A program made the position numbers and the translations under genes. A stretch of DNA of 34,808 bases, from contig KQ960862.1 in NCBI GenBank assembly GCA_001553355.1, forward strand, positions 1-34,808, written 5' to 3'. Position 1 is the stretch's first letter, and each line of letters starts with the position of its first letter. Source of the stretch: Veillonellaceae bacterium DNF00626 (lineage in GTDB: Bacteria > Bacillota > Negativicutes > Veillonellales > Dialisteraceae). The notes below the pieces were generated by a model. It saw only the letters and a list, made by a program, of their open reading frames with translations, was not told the origin of the DNA and did not search any database. This document shows positions 8,422 through 15,846 of the stretch, piece after piece.

Positions 8422-9598
8422 TATTTCCTTTTTTGATAGTACACTTTTTCAAGAACTTACTGATGACTTGAAACATCTTTCAAGATTTACGGCTGTTTAC
8501 CAAATTCATGCAGCCACCTATGAAGATGCCAAGAAAATAGCCGAAGGCATTGCGGTGGAACAAACCATTGAATGCCCTGTAATCCTGGTGCAGGGGACAT
8601 GGAAAGAGACGACCATTGTCGGACAAATAGAAGAAATAAAGAAAAGTCGTCCCGATTATTTTCATGCGACGATTTCTTACGACCCGAATTGCGTTGGTGG
8701 CGAAATGACGGAATTGATTAATATGCTTTTTGGAAATAGCAGCCTTCAGCCGGGTGTTCGTTTGATGTCATTTGAATTGCCCGACGTGATGTATAATGAC
8801 TATCCGGGGCCGAAGTTTGGCAGAATGGGAATTCGAGAATTGTGTCATGTCGATGAAGGGGCTATCATGATGTCAGCCATCAAGCCTTTAGGAAATAATT
8901 CGCAAGAATTTGCCCGTATGGTTTATGAATTAGCCTTAGGCGGTTGTCCTATTATTAAAGATGATCATAGTCTATACAATCAAAGTTATGCACCTTTTGA
9001 AGAACGTACGAAAGCGTGCATTGACGCAGTGAATGAAGCAAATGCAAAAACAGGGGGACATAGTTTATTTATTCCAAATTGCACAGCTGATGGATTCACC
9101 TTTTTTGAAAGAGCGCTGAAAGCCCAAGAATGGGGTGCCGGAGGAATCATGGCAGCACCGGGGCTGTTAGGATTTCCTTTGATTCGAGAACTCACAAAAA
9201 GTTCGGACTTCCATTTGCCTGTTTTCCTCCATCCTTGTTTTTCCGGTGCATTAGTGCTTTCTGAAGACAGCGGCATATCCCCCTTCTGCTACTATGGACA
9301 ATTGGGACGATTGGCAGGAGGAGACGCAGTAATTTTCACCGGATTTGGCGGACGCTTTGCCTTTTCCAAAGATACATGCAAACGTATTGCTGAAGGAACG
9401 GATACAACCATGGCAGATTTAAAATCCGCCTTTCCCGTTCCATCCGGAGGCATGAGCTATGACTTGTTCCCCCAAATGCAACAAGTGTATGGAAATGATG
9501 CCATTTTCTTGGTCGGTGGCGCTCTTCAAACACACGGATCGAATCTCGTGGAGAACATGAAATTTTATATGGAAAAAATCAAAGAACTGAAGAAATAG
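8414..9598 (+). CDS. RuBisCO-like protein (RuBisCO large-chain family, form IV-like)
   Basis: The 394-residue protein has the RuBisCO large-subunit fold signature but does not look like a CO2-fixing enzyme. Matching the known active-site order by eye: SAIKPLG has the Lys equivalent to K175 (Lys157). GGCPIIKDDHS has the Lys normally carbamylated (K201; here Lys182) and one metal Asp, but the second metal ligand (E204) is His185. LHPCFSGA matches the H294 loop, with no Arg after it. GGDAVIFTGFGG covers the H327/loop 6 region but lacks the His and has Arg instead of K334. VPSGGM has Ser344 (S379), and FLVGGALQTHG has the phosphate-binding Gly pair (368-369). Known RLPs are enolases, isomerases or decarboxylases acting on sugar-derived substrates; the reaction here is unknown. 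The ATG at 8414 (ACGAGGT upstream) overlaps the glycosyltransferase stop (ATGTCTGA). A terminator follows. Confidence 0.93.
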   Translation: MSDISFFDSTLFQELTDDLKHLSRFTAVYQIHAATYEDAKKIAEGIAVEQTIECPVILVQGTWKETTIVGQIEEIKKSRPDYFHATISYDPNCVGGEMTELINMLFGNSSLQPGVRLMSFELPDVMYNDYPGPKFGRMGIRELCHVDEGAIMMSAIKPLGNNSQEFARMVYELALGGCPIIKDDHSLYNQSYAPFEERTKACIDAVNEANAKTGGHSLFIPNCTADGFTFFERALKAQEWGAGGIMAAPGLLGFPLIRELTKSSDFHLPVFLHPCFSGALVLSEDSGISPFCYYGQLGRLAGGDAVIFTGFGGRFAFSKDTCKRIAEGTDTTMADLKSAFPVPSGGMSYDLFPQMQQVYGNDAIFLVGGALQTHGSNLVENMKFYMEKIKELKK

Positions 9599-9615
9599 GG
9601 CTTTTACGCTCAAAT

Positions 9616-9657
9616 AAAAAAGGAAATACCTAAACAGTTGTCGGTATTTCCTTTTTT
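9616..9657 (+). terminator. Strong Rho-independent terminator after the RLP gene
   Basis: AAAAAAGGAAATACC (9616-9630) pairs perfectly with GGTATTTCCTTTTTT (9643-9657) around a 12-nt loop. The T run is part of the 3' arm. It closes the polA-to-RLP gene run. Confidence 0.92.
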
Positions 9658-9700
9658 GTTTTAATACGTCAAACTCTCTGTATGAAATAAAAATTCATCA

Positions 9701-9709
9701 TGATATACT
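9701..9709 (+). promoter_or_regulatory. Candidate extended -10 for the DUF3298 gene
   Basis: TGATATACT matches the extended -10 pattern and lies between the RLP terminator and the next start codon. The expected transcript start would fall right at the Shine-Dalgarno, which is tight, so the call is tentative. Confidence 0.4.
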
Positions 9710-9727
9710 AAAAATAGGAGGGACATG

Positions 9728-10375
9728 ATGATTCGTTTTGTTATTATTTTTATCTTGTCGTGTATGCTATTTTTCCCGGAAGAAGTACAGGGATGGGTGG
9801 CAGGCCCCGGGCTTATTGCGGTGAAAGAAAATGAAAATTTCAGAACGGCGGAAATACGAAATGGCCAGACGACAGTTGCCTTTCCGCGATACAAAGGAAA
9901 TAATGAGATATTTCATCAGGTTTTTAATGACTTCATAGAAAAGGAACTCACCGGTTATATGGAAGCTGTCAAACGGGGAGAAAAGAAAAGAAATATAGCC
10001 GGCTGGGTGACGTGGCAACAAGGACGGACACGAGATGTGTATAGTATCATTTTTGTGAAATCTCTCACGTATGAAGGTGGCGCGCATCCTATGACATATA
10101 TCAAAGGGGTCACATGGAATCGTGATGGAAAGCGGATAACATTTCATGATTTGAAAGAACACGTGAAAAATCTGACCATTGAGAATCTTCGCACGGCTGT
10201 GGCAGTGCAATGTGAGCAGAAAGGGATTCATCTTTATTCCGATTATCGTATAGATGATTTTCCGAAAGAGTTTTACATAGGCCATGACGGTAAGGTATAT
10301 TTCATTTTTCAAGAATATGAGATAGCACCTTATGCGGCCGGATGGATTATTATTTCTATGGGAAAGTACCAATAA
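9728..10375 (+). CDS. Exported DUF3298 domain protein
   Basis: The 215-residue product has a signal peptide (hydrophobic run about 3-16, likely cleavage near VQG-WVAG), so it is exported. The mature part fits the DUF3298 pattern seen C-terminally in RsiV-like anti-sigma factors and PdaC-type proteins. It has FVKSLTYEGGAHPMTY in the middle and IFQEYEIAPYAAG near the end. The upstream DUF4163 half is short but looks present (FPRYKGNNEIFHQVFNDFI). No catalytic domain or sigma-factor-binding segment is attached, so its role is unknown; sensing or binding at the cell wall is only a guess. The SD AGGAGG (9716-9721) favours the second of two adjacent ATGs (9725/9728). Confidence 0.88.
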   Translation: MIRFVIIFILSCMLFFPEEVQGWVAGPGLIAVKENENFRTAEIRNGQTTVAFPRYKGNNEIFHQVFNDFIEKELTGYMEAVKRGEKKRNIAGWVTWQQGRTRDVYSIIFVKSLTYEGGAHPMTYIKGVTWNRDGKRITFHDLKEHVKNLTIENLRTAVAVQCEQKGIHLYSDYRIDDFPKEFYIGHDGKVYFIFQEYEIAPYAAGWIIISMGKYQ

Positions 10376-10488
10376 AAATTTAGCATGATAGTAAGTACGT
10401 GCGTGGACAGAATGCTACCCGGCTGTCATAATAAGAAAGGATGTTATTATAGGGAATGAATGAAATAGTTTATTTAAAGGAGAATAAG

Positions 10489-11190
10489 ATGAATAAAATA
10501 GTTGCGCTTGTGTTGGCTTGTATATTGACTTGTATGGTAATGACTACCGGTTCAGCAAATGATGATCGAAGCACCGTAACAGTTACCGGAGAAGCATCGC
10601 TAAAAGTGAAAAATGATGAAGCTGTTTTACGTTTGGGCGTAGTCACACAAGCACAGTCGGCGAAAGAGGCAGCCGCAGCTAATGCAAAAATAATGACAGA
10701 CGTGAAAAAAGCCATTATTCATATGGGTGTGCCGGCAGATAAGATTGAAACGCAACGTTACGATTTATCTGATGCTGTGGAGTATAAGAAAGATGATACG
10801 CCTGTTCGGACATATGAGGCAGAAAATGCATTTCGTGTAAAGGTGCAAGATATGGAAAAAGCCGGACAGATTATTGATGCTGTCGTATCCGCCGGTGCCA
10901 ATCGTATCGATTCTATCGAGTTTATTGCGAAGAATGTAAATGCGGCTAAAGAAGAAGCTTTGAAAAGAGCGATTGAAAATGCCAAAGAGAAGGCAAAAAT
11001 TATGGCGGAATCTTTGGGAAAACGGATAGTTAATGTAGTGAGTATTGAAGAAAATAGCGTGAATTATGCGCCTCGATATACTTCTCGAAGCAATAGTATG
11101 CTTCTTGCCGCTAAAGAAGCAGCAACACCATTGGAAGGTGGAGAATCTACCGTTCAGGCAACGGTGACGATTGTTTTTGAAATAGCATAA
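10489..11190 (+). CDS. Exported SIMPL domain (DUF541) protein
   Basis: The 233-residue protein has a signal peptide (MNKIVALVLACILTCMV, cleavage near GSA-ND) and the SIMPL/DUF541 fold throughout. It opens with VTVTGEASLKVKNDEAVLRLGV, then has an Ala-rich helix (AQSAKEAAAANAKIM), the run KIETQRYDLSDAVEY and the second helix KEEALKRAIENAKEKAKIMA. Family members are periplasmic or surface proteins linked to oxidative stress or, in some bacteria, form oligomeric channels; no specific role is proven. The frame begins further upstream (10456), but the SD AAGGAG (10477-10482) points to the ATG at 10489. It may be cotranscribed with the DUF3298 gene, and a terminator follows immediately. Confidence 0.92.
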   Translation: MNKIVALVLACILTCMVMTTGSANDDRSTVTVTGEASLKVKNDEAVLRLGVVTQAQSAKEAAAANAKIMTDVKKAIIHMGVPADKIETQRYDLSDAVEYKKDDTPVRTYEAENAFRVKVQDMEKAGQIIDAVVSAGANRIDSIEFIAKNVNAAKEEALKRAIENAKEKAKIMAESLGKRIVNVVSIEENSVNYAPRYTSRSNSMLLAAKEAATPLEGGESTVQATVTIVFEIA

Positions 11191-11196
11191 GACATC

Positions 11197-11228
11197 AAAA
11201 GGCATGAAGATAGTATCCATGCCTTTTT
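11197..11228 (+). terminator. Rho-independent terminator after the SIMPL gene
   Basis: AAAAGGCATG (11197-11206) pairs with CATGCCTTTT (11218-11227), ending in a T run. It starts 7 nt after the SIMPL stop codon. Confidence 0.88.
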
Positions 11229-11427
11229 ACGTGCTAAAAAGAAAGTTTTTCCTTTTAGCGGTACTCATTTGTGTCGACAATGATGGTTGGAATTTTCATC
11301 GACTGTATGGCTTTATAACAGTTGGATGATACAAGTCATCCGCTTTACCAAGTCGGGGAAGATTTTATTAATGCAACCGCTAATGAAAGGAAAAATTTTT
11401 GACGAAATAAAAAGAGGATCTATCACA

Positions 11428-11456
11428 TTGACAATAGAAGATTATTTAGTTACAAT
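11428..11456 (+). promoter_or_regulatory. Strong sigma-70-type promoter for tRNA-Ser
   Basis: A consensus -35 (TTGACA, 11428-11433) is separated by exactly 17 nt from TACAAT (11451-11456). The predicted transcript start (about 11463) is a few nucleotides before the mature tRNA 5' end. The 11229-11427 stretch before it holds an imperfect AT-rich inverted repeat (about 11234-11258) and no credible gene. Confidence 0.85.
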
Positions 11457-11468
11457 AAAAATCGTTAT

Positions 11469-11558
11469 GGAAGGGTGTCCGAGTGGTTTAAGGAGGCGGT
11501 CTTGAAAACCGTTAGCCCGGTGACGGGCTCGTGGGTTCGAATCCCACCTCTTCCGCCA
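11469..11558 (+). tRNA. tRNA-Ser (anticodon UGA)
   Basis: This is a 90-nt class II tRNA with encoded CCA. The acceptor stem GGAAGGG pairs with CTCTTCC (one G-U), followed by discriminator G and CCA. The anticodon loop CTTGAAA gives anticodon UGA, reading UCN serine codons. A long variable arm (AGCCCGGTGACGGGCT) and the T arm GTGGGTTCGAATCCCAC confirm serine type. It has its own promoter and terminator, so it is a single-gene transcript. Confidence 0.97.
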
Positions 11559-11563
11559 TAACG

Positions 11564-11588
11564 CCGCGACGATGATCGCGGTTTTTTT
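11564..11588 (+). terminator. Rho-independent terminator of tRNA-Ser
   Basis: CCGCGA (11564-11569) pairs with TCGCGG (11576-11581), followed by seven T residues. It starts 6 nt after the tRNA CCA end. Confidence 0.9.
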
Positions 11589-11629
11589 ATGCGTGAAAAT
11601 AAAAAATTACTGCAATGCATTGGTTATGG

Positions 11630-11638
11630 TGATATAAT
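11630..11638 (+). promoter_or_regulatory. Extended -10 promoter for greA-lysS
   Basis: TGATATAAT is a perfect extended -10, identical to the one before polA. The predicted transcript start is about 11645, some 30 nt before greA. There is no T-box or other structured leader, so lysS does not appear to be controlled by tRNA sensing. Confidence 0.65.
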
Positions 11639-11675
11639 ATAGAGGATTGTAATTTAAATAAAAAAGGAGATCACT

Positions 11676-12155
11676 ATGTCAGAAGTACAGCCGACCCTTG
11701 TGACAAAAGAAGGGCTTGAAAAATTAAAAAAGGAATTAGAAGTATTACAAACACAGACACGTGCGGAAGTAGCACAACGTCTTAAAGAAGCTATTGCGAT
11801 GGGGGATTTGTCGGAAAATTCAGAATATGATGATGCGAAAAATCAGCAATCTACCATAGAAGGACGTATCAAAGAATTAGAGCAACAAATCAGAACAGCG
11901 CAAATTATTGATGGCGCCAATAAAAGAAAAAATAGAGTCGATTTAGGTTCTACGGTAACAATTATGGACTTAAATAAAAAGACAGAACAAAAAGTAACAA
12001 TTGTCGGACGGACGGAATCAGATCCTTTTGAAGGAAAAATCTCTAATGAATCACCGGTAGGTCGTGCATTAGTAGGGGCAAAGACAGGAAATGTGGTAGA
12101 AGCGGAAACGCCTGCCGGAGTATTGAAATATAAAATTATTAAAGTGGAATCTTAA
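11676..12155 (+). CDS. greA: Transcription elongation factor GreA
   Basis: GreA rescues backtracked RNA polymerase by stimulating cleavage of the transcript 3' end. The 159-residue length is standard. The N-terminal coiled coil has TKEGLEKLKKELEVLQ. Its acidic tip, in the AIAMGDLSENSEYDDAKNQQ region, carries the Asp and Glu that enter the polymerase secondary channel. The C-terminal FKBP-like domain holds LGSTVTIMDL and ISNESPVGRALVG. SD AAGGAGAT is at 11664-11671. lysS follows 18 nt downstream, the usual greA-lysS arrangement in Firmicutes. Confidence 0.98.
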   Translation: MSEVQPTLVTKEGLEKLKKELEVLQTQTRAEVAQRLKEAIAMGDLSENSEYDDAKNQQSTIEGRIKELEQQIRTAQIIDGANKRKNRVDLGSTVTIMDLNKKTEQKVTIVGRTESDPFEGKISNESPVGRALVGAKTGNVVEAETPAGVLKYKIIKVES

Positions 12156-12173
12156 AATAACAAGGTGATAAAT

Positions 12174-14069
12174 ATGGCAGAAAAGTTGAACGATCAGATG
12201 CTTTTTCGTAGAGAAAAGCTGGAAAAAATAAAAGAATTAGGTTTTGAACCTTATGGCGGACGGTATGAATGTACCTGCCACACGACAGATATTTTAGACA
12301 ATGCTAAAACATGGGAAGAAAGCGAAAAGACAGTAAAAATCGCCGGACGATTGATGCTTATTCGTGGACATGGGAAAACAGCATTCGGAGTCCTTCGTGA
12401 TGAAAAAGGCGATGTACAAGTATATTTCCGTAAAGATACCCTTTCTGAAAATGAATGGGCGTTGTTTAAGCTTATGGATTTAGGCGACATTATCGGGATA
12501 GAAGGGACAGTTTTTGTGACGCACACCGGAGAAGTCACCGTGCGAGTTCTTCATGTAGCCATGCTTACCAAAGCATTACGTCCGCTTCCGGAAAAATTTC
12601 ACGGCTTAACGGATAAAGAACAGCGTTATCGTCAGCGTTATTTAGACCTTATTGTGAATCCCGAAGTACGCAAAACGTTTGTAAAACGAGCCAAAATGCT
12701 CCAAGCTATTCGTAATTGGTATACAGATCATGGCTTTTTGGAAGTGGAAACACCGGTGCTTCAGCCTCTTTATGGGGGTGCGAATGCGAAACCGTTCACC
12801 ACGCATTTTAATGCCCTGAATTTGACGATGTACATGCGCATTGCACCGGAACTTTATTTGAAACGTCTTTTAGTAGGCGGGTATGAACGAATTTTTGAGA
12901 TTACCAGAAATTTCAGAAATGAAGGCATGGATACTCGGCACAATCCGGAATTTACCGCTATTGAAACATATCAAGCCTATGGCGATATAGAAGACGTCAT
13001 ACGTCAGACAGAAGAAATTGTAGAAGCGTGCGCCATCGCATCATATGGAACAACGAAATTTACCTATGAAGATACAGAAATTGACGTAAAAGGCCCGTGG
13101 CCACGTATGACGATGGCAGAAGCAGTAAAGAAATATACAGGCGAAGACTTTGACGCTTGCGAAACCGTAGAAGAGGCACGGAAAATTTGCGATAAATTGG
13201 AAGTAGAATACACAGACTATGATGGAATAGGGAAATTGTTGGCAGAAACTTTCGACGCTTGCGTAGAAGAACATCTGATACAGCCCATACACATTACACA
13301 CCATCCGGTGGAAGTATCACCCTTATCGAAATTAGATCCAAATGACAAACGATACACCATTCGTTTTGAATCCTATATTTACGGTAGAGAATTAGCGAAT
13401 GGATTCTCAGAATTAAATGACCCGTTGGATCAGAGAGCCCGTTTTGAAATGCAAGTGGCAGAAAGAGAAAAAGGCGATGAAGAAGCTCATCCCATTGATG
13501 AAGATTTCCTCACAGCCTTAGAATTTGGTATGCCCCCTGCCGGCGGTTTAGGAATCGGACTCGATCGATTATTCATGTTCATGACCGATTCAGCCAGCAT
13601 CAGAGATATACTGCTATTTCCAACGATGAAACCTGTCGGGATGACAGAAACAGAAGGAAATGGCGAAAGTAGCGCAGAACTATCCAAGGTATTAGATTTA
13701 TCCAAAGTGAAAATAGAACCACTCTTTGAAGATGAAGTGGACTTTGACACTTTTGTGAAATCCGATTTCCGCGTAGTGAAAGTATTGAATTGTGAAGAAG
13801 TACCAAAGTCAAATAAATTACTCAAATTCACTTTAAACGACGGAACAGGAACGACCCGTACCATTTTGTCAGGAATTAAGAAATTCTATAAACCGGAAGA
13901 TTTAGTAGGCAAAACTTTAGTGGCGATTACGAATTTACCGGAAAGGAAAATGATGGGTATCCCGTCGCAAGGCATGCTCATTTCTGCCGTATATGAATAT
14001 GACGGTGAAGAAGGACTCAATCTCATCATATTAGATGATAATATTCCCGCCGGTGCGAAATTGAAATAA
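12174..14069 (+). CDS. lysS: Lysyl-tRNA synthetase (class II) with fused C-terminal tRNA-binding domain
   Basis: LysRS charges tRNA-Lys with lysine. The body (about 1-498) is a normal class II enzyme. It has an N-terminal OB-fold anticodon-binding domain (VKIAGRLMLIRGHGKTAF), motif 1 (HGFLEVETPVLQP), motif 2 (FEITRNFRNEGMDTRHNPEF) and motif 3 (GGLGIGLDRLFMFMTDS). A linker of about 20 residues leads into an extra domain of about 110 residues (521-631: FVKSDFRVVKVL, NKLLKFTLNDG, ILSGIKKFY, KMMGIPSQGML). This matches the Trbp111/CsaA/MetG C-terminal tRNA-binding OB fold. Most bacterial LysRS proteins end near 490-510 residues, so the fusion is unusual; it probably raises tRNA affinity. A GTG at 12165 is possible, but SD AAGGTGAT (12162-12169) fits the ATG at 12174. 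Confidence 0.97.
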   Translation: MAEKLNDQMLFRREKLEKIKELGFEPYGGRYECTCHTTDILDNAKTWEESEKTVKIAGRLMLIRGHGKTAFGVLRDEKGDVQVYFRKDTLSENEWALFKLMDLGDIIGIEGTVFVTHTGEVTVRVLHVAMLTKALRPLPEKFHGLTDKEQRYRQRYLDLIVNPEVRKTFVKRAKMLQAIRNWYTDHGFLEVETPVLQPLYGGANAKPFTTHFNALNLTMYMRIAPELYLKRLLVGGYERIFEITRNFRNEGMDTRHNPEFTAIETYQAYGDIEDVIRQTEEIVEACAIASYGTTKFTYEDTEIDVKGPWPRMTMAEAVKKYTGEDFDACETVEEARKICDKLEVEYTDYDGIGKLLAETFDACVEEHLIQPIHITHHPVEVSPLSKLDPNDKRYTIRFESYIYGRELANGFSELNDPLDQRARFEMQVAEREKGDEEAHPIDEDFLTALEFGMPPAGGLGIGLDRLFMFMTDSASIRDILLFPTMKPVGMTETEGNGESSAELSKVLDLSKVKIEPLFEDEVDFDTFVKSDFRVVKVLNCEEVPKSNKLLKFTLNDGTGTTRTILSGIKKFYKPEDLVGKTLVAITNLPERKMMGIPSQGMLISAVYEYDGEEGLNLIILDDNIPAGAKLK

Positions 14070-14077
14070 GGCAAAAG

Positions 14078-14112
14078 AAATCCCCTTACGCAAAAACGTA
14101 GGGGGATTTTTT
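14078..14112 (+). terminator. Bidirectional terminator between lysS and the M18 aminopeptidase gene
   Basis: AAATCCCCTTACG pairs with CGTAGGGGGATTT (one G-U pair), with a 6-nt loop and a T run on the plus strand. A T-rich tail also follows on the minus strand, so it can serve both convergent genes. Confidence 0.9.
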
Positions 14113-14122
14113 GATGTCTTAT

Positions 14123-15400
14123 TTATTCACAAAAAGCAGCGATGGCTTTTGTGAGGCATTCTGTATCGTAGCTTCCGGCGGTTTCGTAGGCTGAGTGCAT
14201 GGCTAATTGAGCAAGACCTATGTCTACGGTAGGTATAGCAATTTTGGTAGTGGAAATATTTCCTAAGGTGGAGCCACCGGGATTGTCACTGTGGTTTGTG
14301 AAGTTTTGTACCGGTACGTTGGCTTTTTCACAAATATTTCGGAAAATAGCAGCGGTGTAACCGTTGGTAGCATAGCGTTGTTGTGCATTGAATTTGATGA
14401 CGACGCCGCCGTTGAGAATCGGCGCATTGATCGGGTCGGCGTATTCGCTGTGATTTGGGTGAATGGCGTGACCGTTGTCAGTGGAGATCATGAAACTTTT
14501 GGCAATCATGGCTTCTGTTTCGTCATAGTTTTTCCCTAAAGCGAAGGCGATACGATGAATGGTATTCGTGAGGAATGTTGAACCGGCGCCTTGAGCTGTG
14601 CCACTACCTACTTCTTCATTGTCGAAGAGGGCATAAAGTGATATATTTTTCTCCTTTTTGCCCATCGTGAAACCACGGAAAGAAGCGAAGGCTGAGTGCA
14701 AATCGTCTAATTTGGGTGATGAAATAAATTCTTTTTCAGCGCCCCAGAGTATACCGGGGGTTCTGTTGTAAAGAAATAAGTCATGAGCAATGATTTGTTT
14801 TTCGTCCACACCGGCAGCATTTGCCACGAGAGACATGAAGGGCGTTTCACAGTGCGCTGTGCCGTACAGTGGGAGTAAATCAGTTTGAATGCTCCATGAT
14901 TTTCCTTGGTTGACCGTGCGATCCATGTGAATGGCGACGGAAGGAATCAGCAAAAAAGTACCGTCAAGGGCTACTAATTTAGGAATGATGTAATCTTTTT
15001 CTTTGACAAATAAGCGACCTGCAACAGATAAAGGACGGTCGAGCCAGCTGCTCATCATCATGCCACCGTAGCCTTCTACATTCAGGCGAATATAATTTTT
15101 GTCTTTGAGTTCAGGATTTTCTTTGATTTTAAAAGTGGGAGAATCGCCATGAGCGACTGTGACGTGAAAGGCTTTACCATCGTCTTCAGGGATAGTGAAT
15201 GCCATAAGAGCCGAGCCGTTTCGCGTGACGACATATTTTCCTCCTTGTTTGATATGCCATGGGTCTTCTTCGCGTATTTCTGTAAAACCGGCATAAATCA
15301 GTGCTGTTTTGATATGATGTACAGCATGAAATATGGAGGGCGATTGACCAATAAAATGGAGTAAATCATGATTTAAGTCTATGGTTTCTTGTGAGATCAT
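14123..15400 (-). CDS. M18 family aminopeptidase
   Basis: This cytosolic metallopeptidase should remove N-terminal residues (aspartyl/glutamyl or broader) from peptides, using two metal ions. The 425-residue size fits the family. Metal-site motifs are visible in order: VAHGDSPTFKI (His, Asp), KLDDLHSAFA (bridging Asp), FDNEEVGSGTAQGAGST (Glu-Glu), DNGHAIHPNHSEYADP and the C-terminal ALAxHS-like LAMHSAYETAG. All the ligand regions look intact. Its ATG overlaps the stop of the upstream small gene by one base (TAATG), so the two are coupled. The name apeB is used for some members, but the substrate preference is unproven here. Confidence 0.95.
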   Translation of the reverse strand: MISQETIDLNHDLLHFIGQSPSIFHAVHHIKTALIYAGFTEIREEDPWHIKQGGKYVVTRNGSALMAFTIPEDDGKAFHVTVAHGDSPTFKIKENPELKDKNYIRLNVEGYGGMMMSSWLDRPLSVAGRLFVKEKDYIIPKLVALDGTFLLIPSVAIHMDRTVNQGKSWSIQTDLLPLYGTAHCETPFMSLVANAAGVDEKQIIAHDLFLYNRTPGILWGAEKEFISSPKLDDLHSAFASFRGFTMGKKEKNISLYALFDNEEVGSGTAQGAGSTFLTNTIHRIAFALGKNYDETEAMIAKSFMISTDNGHAIHPNHSEYADPINAPILNGGVVIKFNAQQRYATNGYTAAIFRNICEKANVPVQNFTNHSDNPGGSTLGNISTTKIAIPTVDIGLAQLAMHSAYETAGSYDTECLTKAIAAFCE

Positions 15401-15774
15401 TATTTCTTTTCCTCTATCTTTCTTTGATATACTTTTTCAGCCATGATAGCTCGTTTTTGTACGACCGGATTGGGCGAATGGATGGATAGGGGAGTAAAAT
15501 TACTTTTGTAATGTAAAGTTTTTGTATTTTTTTCCATTTCTGCGATTTGAATTGTTTCGGCTGTCCTGTCGTAGATGTATTTATAGTTGCAAGTGCCGTC
15601 AGGTAATATTTCAGTGGCGGAAAAATGAAGAAGAACGTGACCGGTAGGTGTAGTTTCTATCGTAGCACTGTCCATTTGAATAGTTAATATGGGCGTGTAC
15701 TGCCATGTGTCATTAGCAGACGCATTACAAGCGAGAGAGAAAAAAAGCATGAGCGAAAGAAATATTTTTTTCAT
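15400..15774 (-). CDS. Small exported protein of unknown function
   Basis: I do not recognise this 124-residue protein. It begins with a signal peptide (basic start, hydrophobic run IFLSLMLFFSLACNASA), probably cut before NDTWQYT. The Cys inside the signal region does not form a good lipobox. The mature part reads as beta-rich (ILTIQMDSATIET, HVLLHFSATEIL, YKYIYDRTAETIQIA), with a charged helical tail. Two adjacent ATGs (15777/15774) follow a GGAG; the second is better spaced. It is translationally coupled to the M18 aminopeptidase, yet one product is exported and the other cytosolic, so a shared pathway is not obvious. Confidence 0.8.
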   Translation of the reverse strand: MKKIFLSLMLFFSLACNASANDTWQYTPILTIQMDSATIETTPTGHVLLHFSATEILPDGTCNYKYIYDRTAETIQIAEMEKNTKTLHYKSNFTPLSIHSPNPVVQKRAIMAEKVYQRKIEEKK

Positions 15775-15796
15775 CATTATCTCCTTATGTTATGAT
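15768..15796 (+). promoter_or_regulatory. Candidate promoter for truA
   Basis: TTTTCA (15768-15773) and TATGAT (15791-15796) are 17 nt apart, with TGT just before the -10 making it an extended -10. The predicted start is near 15803, about 44 nt before truA. It overlaps the beginning of the divergent small gene. Confidence 0.45.
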
Positions 15797-15810
15797 ATAT
15801 TTATATACAT

Positions 15811-15819
15811 ATTATAGCA
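15811..15819 (-). promoter_or_regulatory. Extended -10 promoter for the small exported protein-M18 operon
   Basis: On the minus strand the sequence is TGCTATAAT, a perfect extended -10. Transcription would begin near 15804, about 30 nt before the start codon. It is divergent from the truA promoter, and the two control regions interleave. Confidence 0.55.
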
Positions 15820-15846
15820 TAAGCAATAGTATAAAAGAGGGAAAGT

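Noticed and set aside
8414-9598. Assignment of the RLP as MtnW (2,3-diketo-5-methylthiopentyl-1-phosphate enolase)
   Set aside because: Some segments resemble MtnW, but the KDDE motif is changed to KDDH and no methionine-salvage genes are nearby, so a specific name is not justified.
11287-11505. 72-codon open frame on the plus strand running into tRNA-Ser
   Set aside because: It crosses the tRNA promoter and the 5' half of the tRNA, has no ribosome site, and its last residues are simply the tRNA sequence translated.
11589-12173. T-box or other riboswitch controlling greA-lysS
   Set aside because: The leader between the promoter and greA is only about 30 nt, and the greA-lysS gap is 18 nt; neither can hold such a structure.
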